This document shows positions 24,701 to 28,779 of a DNA stretch of 28,779 nt, piece by piece. The notes beneath the pieces are model-generated. The model worked only from the letters and a program-made list of their open reading frames with translations, searched no databases and had not been told where the DNA came from. A program made the translations under genes and the position numbers. Source of the DNA: CAYVTM01 sp964454645. GTDB taxonomy: Bacteria > Bacteroidota > Bacteroidia > Sphingobacteriales > Sphingobacteriaceae. Location: NCBI GenBank assembly GCA_964454645.1, contig CAYVTM010000014.1:1-28779 (forward strand), written 5' to 3'. The number at the start of each line of letters is the position of its first letter. The first letter of the stretch is position 1.

Positions 24701-25540
24701 TTCCAAGATCGTTTCACGTTCTAAGATAATTTCGTTACGGTCGATAGATACCACTTCACCGGTATCTTCATCCACGAAATCTTCCACCCATTTTTTAAGG
24801 ACTCTTGCAGCAAGCTTACGACCAACAAATTTTTTCAGTCCGCTTTTACTCACTTTCACTTCATCTGCTAAGTCGAATAATTCAAGAATATCTTTATCCG
24901 AATCGTATCCGATAGCACGAAGCAAGGTAGTAACGGGGAATTTTTTCTTACGGTCGATATAAGCGAACATGACGTTATTTACGTCGGTTGCAAATTCAAT
25001 CCAAGATCCTTTAAATGGAATTACACGTGCCGAGTACAATTTAGTACCGTTTGTATGGCGGCTCTGACCGAAGAACACTCCGGGAGAGCGGTGTAACTGA
25101 GATACAATAACTCTTTCGGCACCATTGATAATGAAGGTACCTTTGGGAGTCATGTAAGGGATCGTTCCCAAATAAACATCCTGAACGATTGTTTCGAAAT
25201 CCTCATGTTCTGCGTCGTTACAAGAAAGGCGAAGTTTCGCTTTCAAAGGAACGCTGTAGGTTAATCCACGTTCGATACATTCATGTATATCGTAACGAGG
25301 GGGGTCGATGAAGTAATCGAGAAATTCAAGAACGAAAATATTTCTGGAATCAGTAATCGGGAAGTTTTCATTGAAAACTTTAAATAAACCTTCTTTATGA
25401 CGGTTGTCGGAAGTTGTTTCTAATTGAAAAAACTCCCTGAAAGATTCAAGTTGTACATCCAAGAAATCCGGATAGTCTAGTGCTTGTTGTACCGATGCAA
25501 AGTTGATTCTTTCCTGCGGATTATTCTCTTTTTTTGCCAA
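21725..25540 (-). CDS. rpoB: DNA-directed RNA polymerase subunit beta
   Basis: Beta subunit of RNA polymerase, 1271 residues, a normal length for the phylum. Seen are the N-terminal lobe motifs ([30 protein letters not shown]), the rifampicin-pocket region [20 protein letters not shown] (residues about 468-487), [20 protein letters not shown], and the C-terminal [20 protein letters not shown]. The start is TTG at 25540 (TTG-GCA-AAA-AAA-GAG), giving MAKKENN. No ATG or GTG precedes it in frame nearby, and no clear Shine-Dalgarno is seen. Residue 489, equivalent to E. coli His526, is Asn. It is separated from rplL by 158 bp that hold a terminator-like hairpin. Confidence 0.98.
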   Translation of the reverse strand: [1271 protein letters not shown]

Positions 25541-25630
25541 TGCTTTAAATATTTGGTTTTGAGAAAAAATATGAACGTAAATGGTTCAATGTTGTCGGAT
25601 GCTTGAGGTTATTCCTTAACCTGTATTATT

Positions 25631-25673
25631 AAAAACAGGAATAGACCCTCCCGTTTTCGGGAGAGTCTTCCTG
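25631..25673 (-). terminator. Terminator-like attenuator between rplL and rpoB
   Basis: On the minus strand: arm CAGGAA-GACTCTCCCG, loop AAAA, arm CGGGAGGGTC, a 2-nt bulge (TA), then TTCCTG, followed by TTTTTAATAAT. This is a 16-bp stem with one G-U pair and one bulge plus a U-tract, 25 bp past the rplL stop and 90 bp before the rpoB start. No strong TAnnTTTG promoter is visible after it, so rpoBC probably depends on read-through. E. coli also has an attenuator in this gap. Confidence 0.85.
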
Positions 25674-25698
25674 TGAATGTTGTATGGAAACCTGTGAA

Positions 25699-26079
25699 CT
25701 ACTTGATTTCAACTACAGCTCCAGCCTCTTCTAATTGTTTTTTAAGAGCTTCAGCCTCGTCTTTAGCAACACCTGCTTTTAATTCTTTAGGAGCGCCGTC
25801 AACTAAGTCTTTTGCTTCTTTAAGACCTAAACCGGTTAAATCTTTAACCAATTTAACTACTGCAAGTTTTTGACCACCTGCTTCTTTCAAGATAACATCG
25901 AATGCTGTTTTCTCAGCTGCCGCTTCGCCACCTGCTGCTGCGCCACCACCGGCAACCATTACAGGAGCTGCCGCTGCAGGCTCGATACCATATTCGTCTT
26001 TTAAGATTTGAGCTAATTCGTTAACTTCTTTTACTGTTAAGTTTACCAACTGTTCAGCAAACACTTTTAAATCTGCCAT
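25699..26079 (-). CDS. rplL: 50S ribosomal protein L7/L12
   Basis: Stalk protein that recruits translation GTPases to the ribosome; dimers bind L10. The 126 residues have the N-terminal dimerisation helix region (1-33), an Ala/Gly-rich hinge (about 34-56, including VAGGGAAAGGEAAAEK), and the C-terminal domain beginning KTAFDVILKEAGGQKLAVVK, with GLGLKEAKDLVDGAPK. The protein ends GAVVEIK. It follows rplJ by 48 bp and is the last gene before the rplL-rpoB attenuator, consistent with its need for several copies per ribosome. Confidence 0.98.
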   Translation of the reverse strand: MADLKVFAEQLVNLTVKEVNELAQILKDEYGIEPAAAAPVMVAGGGAAAGGEAAAEKTAFDVILKEAGGQKLAVVKLVKDLTGLGLKEAKDLVDGAPKELKAGVAKDEAEALKKQLEEAGAVVEIK

Positions 26080-26127
26080 TTTTTATTGAATGTTTAAATG
26101 TTTAAAATTTCGGTTAATTGTGTTTAA

Positions 26128-26652
26128 TTAATTGCCTCTTTCTTCAAGAGTTTTAAGAATGCCGGCTAATTTACCGCCACCGGATTTAAGTCCGGAGATA
26201 ACATTCTTCGCTGGAGATTGGAGTAATCCAATAATGTCTCCAATAAGTTCTTCTTTCGATTTAAGTCTCGTAAGAGCATCCAATTGATTGTCGCCAATAA
26301 AGATCGCCGAATCGATGCAAGCTCCTTTTAATACCGGTTTATCGCCGGAATTTCTCAGTTCTCTGATTAGTTTTGCCGGAGCATTACCAATAGATGAGAA
26401 CATGATAGAAGAGCTGCCTTTCAATATATCGAACATTTCTGTATAATAATCGGCGCCTGCAGCTTCCATAGCCTTACGAATAAGGGTATTTTTAGCTACC
26501 TGGAATTTGATGTCTTTCTCAAAACATTTTCTTCTGATTACGTTAATTTGAGCTACGGTCAAATTGGAAGTATCAGTAATATAGAAACTATTATGAGACG
26601 ACAACTTCTCTTGTAAATCGAGAACGATTTCGTTTTTTTCTTCTCTTTTCAT
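26128..26652 (-). CDS. rplJ: 50S ribosomal protein L10
   Basis: Base of the ribosomal stalk; binds 23S rRNA and anchors L7/L12 dimers through its C-terminal helix. The 174 residues are normal for L10, with the opening KREEKNEIVLDLQEKLSSHN, the conserved VAQINVIRRKCFEK and AKNTLIRKAMEA segments, and a C-terminal helix ending LAGILKTLEERGN. It precedes rplL by 48 bp. In E. coli, the L10-L12 complex represses its own mRNA leader; the 58-bp gap upstream here holds a small hairpin that could serve the same purpose, which is unproven. Confidence 0.97.
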   Translation of the reverse strand: MKREEKNEIVLDLQEKLSSHNSFYITDTSNLTVAQINVIRRKCFEKDIKFQVAKNTLIRKAMEAAGADYYTEMFDILKGSSSIMFSSIGNAPAKLIRELRNSGDKPVLKGACIDSAIFIGDNQLDALTRLKSKEELIGDIIGLLQSPAKNVISGLKSGGGKLAGILKTLEERGN

Positions 26653-26688
26653 CTGAATTTCTTTAGTTTTTTTTCATTTGTCAGATGG

Positions 26689-26704
26689 AATCCCCGGAGG
26701 GATT
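26689..26704 (-). other. Small stem-loop in the rplJ leader
   Basis: AATCCC/GGGATT with a 4-nt loop in the 58-bp gap between rplA and rplJ. On the minus strand no T-tract follows; an A-rich stretch leads to the rplJ ATG 37 bp downstream. It is a candidate L10 autoregulation or mRNA-processing element, with little evidence beyond position. Confidence 0.35.
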
Positions 26705-26710
26705 TCATAA

Positions 26711-27409
26711 TTAAATTCCTACTACTGATTTTGTTTCAATTTCAATTCCCGGGCTCATTGTGCTGGACATGTGAATACTTCTGAAGTAAGTACCTTTAGC
26801 CGAAGAAGGTTTAAGCTTAGAAATTACCTGAAGTAATTCTAAAGCGTTTTCATAAATCTTCTCTGGTGCGAAAGACACTTTTCCAATCGAAGCATGCACA
26901 ATACCGGTTTTGTCTACTTTAAAGTCGATCTTACCACCTTTAACATCGCTAACAGCTTTGCCCACTTCTTGTGTTACGGTACCTGATTTAGGATTAGGCA
27001 TCAAATTTCTCGGCCCTAATACTTTACCCAGTTTACCTACTTTAGCCATACAGCTAGGGGTAGTAATCACGATATCAAAATCAACCCAACCTTGCTCAAT
27101 TTTTGCAATATAGTCATCCAAACCTACGAAATCGGCACCTGCTTCCTTAGCTTCTGTTTCCTTATCGGGAGTACATAAAACTAAAACGCGAACGGTTTTA
27201 CCGGTTCCGTGCGGTAACGTTGCAATTCCCCGAACCATTTGATTTGCTTTACGAGGATCAACCCCTAAGCGAACATCCAGGTCTACAGATGCATCGAATT
27301 TAGTGGTAGAAACATCTTTCACTAATTTCGCAGCATCATCTAAGGAGTATGCTTTGTTAACGTCTACTTTGGATAATGACTTCTTCTGATTTTTTGTTAA
27401 TCTAGCCAC
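26711..27409 (-). CDS. rplA: 50S ribosomal protein L1
   Basis: L1 stalk protein involved in release of deacylated tRNA from the E site; also a translational repressor of its own operon in E. coli. The 232 residues contain the family segments DLDVRLGVDPRKANQMVRG, TLPHGTGKTVRVLVL, MAKVGKLGKVLGPRNLMPNP and GTVTQEVGKAVSDVKGGKI. Start and length are normal. It follows rplK by 18 bp, which supports translational coupling. Confidence 0.98.
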   Translation of the reverse strand: MARLTKNQKKSLSKVDVNKAYSLDDAAKLVKDVSTTKFDASVDLDVRLGVDPRKANQMVRGIATLPHGTGKTVRVLVLCTPDKETEAKEAGADFVGLDDYIAKIEQGWVDFDIVITTPSCMAKVGKLGKVLGPRNLMPNPKSGTVTQEVGKAVSDVKGGKIDFKVDKTGIVHASIGKVSFAPEKIYENALELLQVISKLKPSSAKGTYFRSIHMSSTMSPGIEIETKSVVGI

Positions 27410-27427
27410 TTTCTAAAATTTAATTGG

Positions 27428-27871
27428 TTAATTATTCCATGGTGCATTACCGTTAACGGTAATCCCCATACTTCTTGCAGTACCTGCAACCATTTTCATT
27501 GCCGATTCAACTGTGAAGGCATTAAGATCCGGCATTTTATCTTCTGCGATGGTCTTAACTTGTTCCCAGGTAACTGAAGCGACTTTCTTACGGTTAGGCT
27601 CTGCGGATCCACCTTTTACCTTGGTTGCATCCATTAATTGGATAGCAACGGGAGGCGTTTTGATGATAAAGTCGAAAGATTTGTCGGTATAAACTGTTAT
27701 AACGACAGGAAGCACCTTTCCGGGTTTATCTTGGGTTCTGGCATTGAATTGCTTACAAAACTCCATGATATTTACCCCTTTAGCACCTAAGGCAGGACCA
27801 ACCGGAGGTGAAGGATTTGCTGCACCGCCTTTGATCTGTAATTTAATTAATGCGCCTATTTCTTTAGCCAT
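27428..27871 (-). CDS. rplK: 50S ribosomal protein L11
   Basis: Binds the GTPase-associated region of 23S rRNA and is needed for RelA activation in bacteria that have it. The 147 residues show the N-terminal ALIKLQIKGGAANPSPPVGP proline-rich segment followed by ALGAKGVNIMEFCKQFN, and the C-terminal RNA-binding domain with KTIAEDKMPDLNAFTVESAM and MVAGTARSMGI. It lies 62 bp after nusG; no exact TAnnTTTG box is seen in that gap. Confidence 0.98.
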   Translation of the reverse strand: MAKEIGALIKLQIKGGAANPSPPVGPALGAKGVNIMEFCKQFNARTQDKPGKVLPVVITVYTDKSFDFIIKTPPVAIQLMDATKVKGGSAEPNRKKVASVTWEQVKTIAEDKMPDLNAFTVESAMKMVAGTARSMGITVNGNAPWNN

Positions 27872-27933
27872 TTCTGTATGTATTACTTAATGTTAATAAG
27901 TTGGAAGCTATATGTAACATTTATAATTAATTT

Positions 27934-28473
27934 TTATTCTTTTTCTACCTGCATATAGTTAAGTTCCAAGGGTGTTCTTCTACCAAAGATCTTAACCATA
28001 ACTTTCAGTTTTTTCTTCTCGTCGTTTACTTCTTCAATCACCCCGCTAAATCCATTAAAAGGACCATCCATCACTTTTACAGGCTCACCTACATAATAGG
28101 TTAAATTAGCTGCTGCACCCGCTTCCGACATTTCATCGACTTTACCCAAGATGCGGTTCACTTCCGACTGACGTAAAGGCACTGCATGCCCCTGCTCCCC
28201 TAAAAAACCGATTACTCCGGTAATATTTTTTATTATATGTTCTAATTCTCCGTTTAATGCTGCTTCGATAAGCACATAACCCGGAAAGTAGCTTCTTTCT
28301 TTACTTACTTTTTTCCCATCTCTTATTTGGAAAACTTTTTCTGTAGGTATTAATACCTGTGTTACCAAATGACCCGCATTGAGACGGTTTATTTCGGCCT
28401 CTAAATATTGCTTAACCTTTTTCTCTTTTCCGCTTACAGCACGCACAACATACCATTTCAATTCTTCAGCCAT
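27934..28473 (-). CDS. nusG: Transcription termination/antitermination protein NusG
   Basis: Transcription elongation factor that binds the RNA polymerase clamp through its NGN domain and links to ribosomal S10 or Rho through its KOW domain. The 179 residues show the NGN domain (about 1-115: KWYVVRAVSGKEKKVKQYLE, YFPGYVLIEA, TGVIGFLG) and the KOW domain (about 125-179: GEPVKVMDGPFNGFSGVIEE). It follows secE by 19 bp, the universal secE-nusG pair. Confidence 0.98.
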   Translation of the reverse strand: MAEELKWYVVRAVSGKEKKVKQYLEAEINRLNAGHLVTQVLIPTEKVFQIRDGKKVSKERSYFPGYVLIEAALNGELEHIIKNITGVIGFLGEQGHAVPLRQSEVNRILGKVDEMSEAGAAANLTYYVGEPVKVMDGPFNGFSGVIEEVNDEKKKLKVMVKIFGRRTPLELNYMQVEKE

Positions 28474-28492
28474 TGCCTGATATTTTTATCGA

Positions 28493-28681
28493 TTAAATAT
28501 TATAAAACAACTTCATTAATGAACCTGACCCCGTATCCATTACATAGATTAACAATGCAATAATTAAGGATGCTATCATTACAACGATTGCGCTGCTTTG
28601 CAACTCTGCCCAGGTTGGCCAGGTTACTTTATGAAACAATTCATTATATGATTCTTGTATATACGTTTTTAATCGATTCAT
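28493..28681 (-). CDS. secE: Preprotein translocase subunit SecE
   Basis: Essential clamp subunit of the SecYEG inner-membrane channel. The 62 residues form the short single-helix SecE type: an amphipathic segment (about 5-28, with SYNELFHKVTWPTWAELQSS, including the conserved KVTWPT) and one transmembrane helix (about 30-50, AIVVMIASLIIALLIYVMDT). The gene lies 38 bp after tRNA-Trp and is probably processed from the same transcript, since that gap has no visible promoter. Confidence 0.95.
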   Translation of the reverse strand: MNRLKTYIQESYNELFHKVTWPTWAELQSSAIVVMIASLIIALLIYVMDTGSGSLMKLFYNI

Positions 28682-28719
28682 TGTAAGCTTCTGTTTTGTC
28701 TAATTTATCTATTAAAATG

Positions 28720-28779
28720 CACGGGTGGAGAGATTCGAACTCCCATCAACGGTTTTGGAGACCGCTATTCTACCCTTGA
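28720..28779 (-). tRNA. tRNA-Trp (CCA), 5' part cut off by the window edge
   Basis: On the minus strand there is an anticodon stem around the loop CTCCAAA, anticodon CCA; a T-arm GGGAG-TTCGAAT-CTCTC; and the acceptor 3' strand CACCCGT followed by discriminator G. The next bases are CATTTT, so the 3' CCA is not encoded. The gene sits directly before secE, the common tuf-tRNA-Trp-secE-nusG order; tuf would lie just outside the window. Confidence 0.95.

Noticed and set aside
25541..25630. A promoter for rpoBC between the attenuator and rpoB
   Set aside because: The best candidate (TATTTTTT with TTG 15 bp upstream) lacks the final G and has a short spacer, so I did not call it.
1..28779. A novel multigene defence, mobile or secondary-metabolite system
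   Set aside because: Every gene of substantial length matches a core or widespread family. There are no transposases, integrases, CRISPR repeats, phage genes or clusters of unknown genes.

Overview
The window comes from a chromosome of a Bacteroidota bacterium. The evidence is the protein families (FloA, DUF3467, the short ~650-residue GyrB, a phosphate-selective porin O/P relative, a pRiA4b ORF-3-like protein), the moderate-to-low GC, the scarcity of strong Shine-Dalgarno sequences, and several matches to the Bacteroidota -7 promoter element TAnnTTTG just upstream of start codons. I cannot place it below phylum; the gene content would fit a Sphingobacteriia-, Chitinophagia- or Cytophagia-like lineage. 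Both ends lie inside tRNA genes on the minus strand: tRNA-Arg(ACG) on the left and tRNA-Trp(CCA) on the right.

Layout, left to right. (1) 1-2642, minus strand: tRNA-Arg, then an apparent operon read as RmlD-like reductase, PrxQ/BCP-type peroxiredoxin and FloA flotillin, closed by a terminator. (2) 2821-4256, plus: malate dehydrogenase with a clear terminator, then a small retropepsin-like aspartic protease that converges on gyrB across a bidirectional hairpin. (3) 4352-6954: gyrB (minus) and slyD (plus) diverge from a 131-bp region with a -7 box for each. (4) 7057-8159, plus: a membrane-anchored OmpH/Skp-like protein and a guanine deaminase-type enzyme. (5) 8171-8554, minus: an Hsp15-type S4 RNA-binding protein, divergent from dapD. 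(6) 8646-15480, plus: dapD, a GT4 glycosyltransferase, tsaC (Sua5/YrdC), a CCA-adding-type nucleotidyltransferase, a pRiA4b ORF-3-like protein with an acidic tail, miaA and an MFS transporter, tightly packed. Three of these (tsaC, cca-like, miaA) act in tRNA maturation. (7) 15570-17218, minus: DUF3467 and a porin, each with its own -7 box. (8) 17372-28779, minus: the conserved transcription/translation block tRNA-Trp, secE, nusG, rplK, rplA, rplJ, rplL, rpoB, rpoC, ending in a strong terminator.

The main regulatory signal is a terminator-like hairpin with a T-tract between rplL and rpoB. It looks like an attenuator that sets RNA polymerase output relative to the ribosomal proteins. rpoB and miaA both appear to start at TTG. 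No intergenic stretch exceeds 300 bp. I see no insertion sequence, CRISPR array, prophage, defence island or other unknown multigene system. This is mostly core genome, and the points of interest are regulatory details, two poorly characterised small proteins and one residue in the rifampicin pocket of RpoB.
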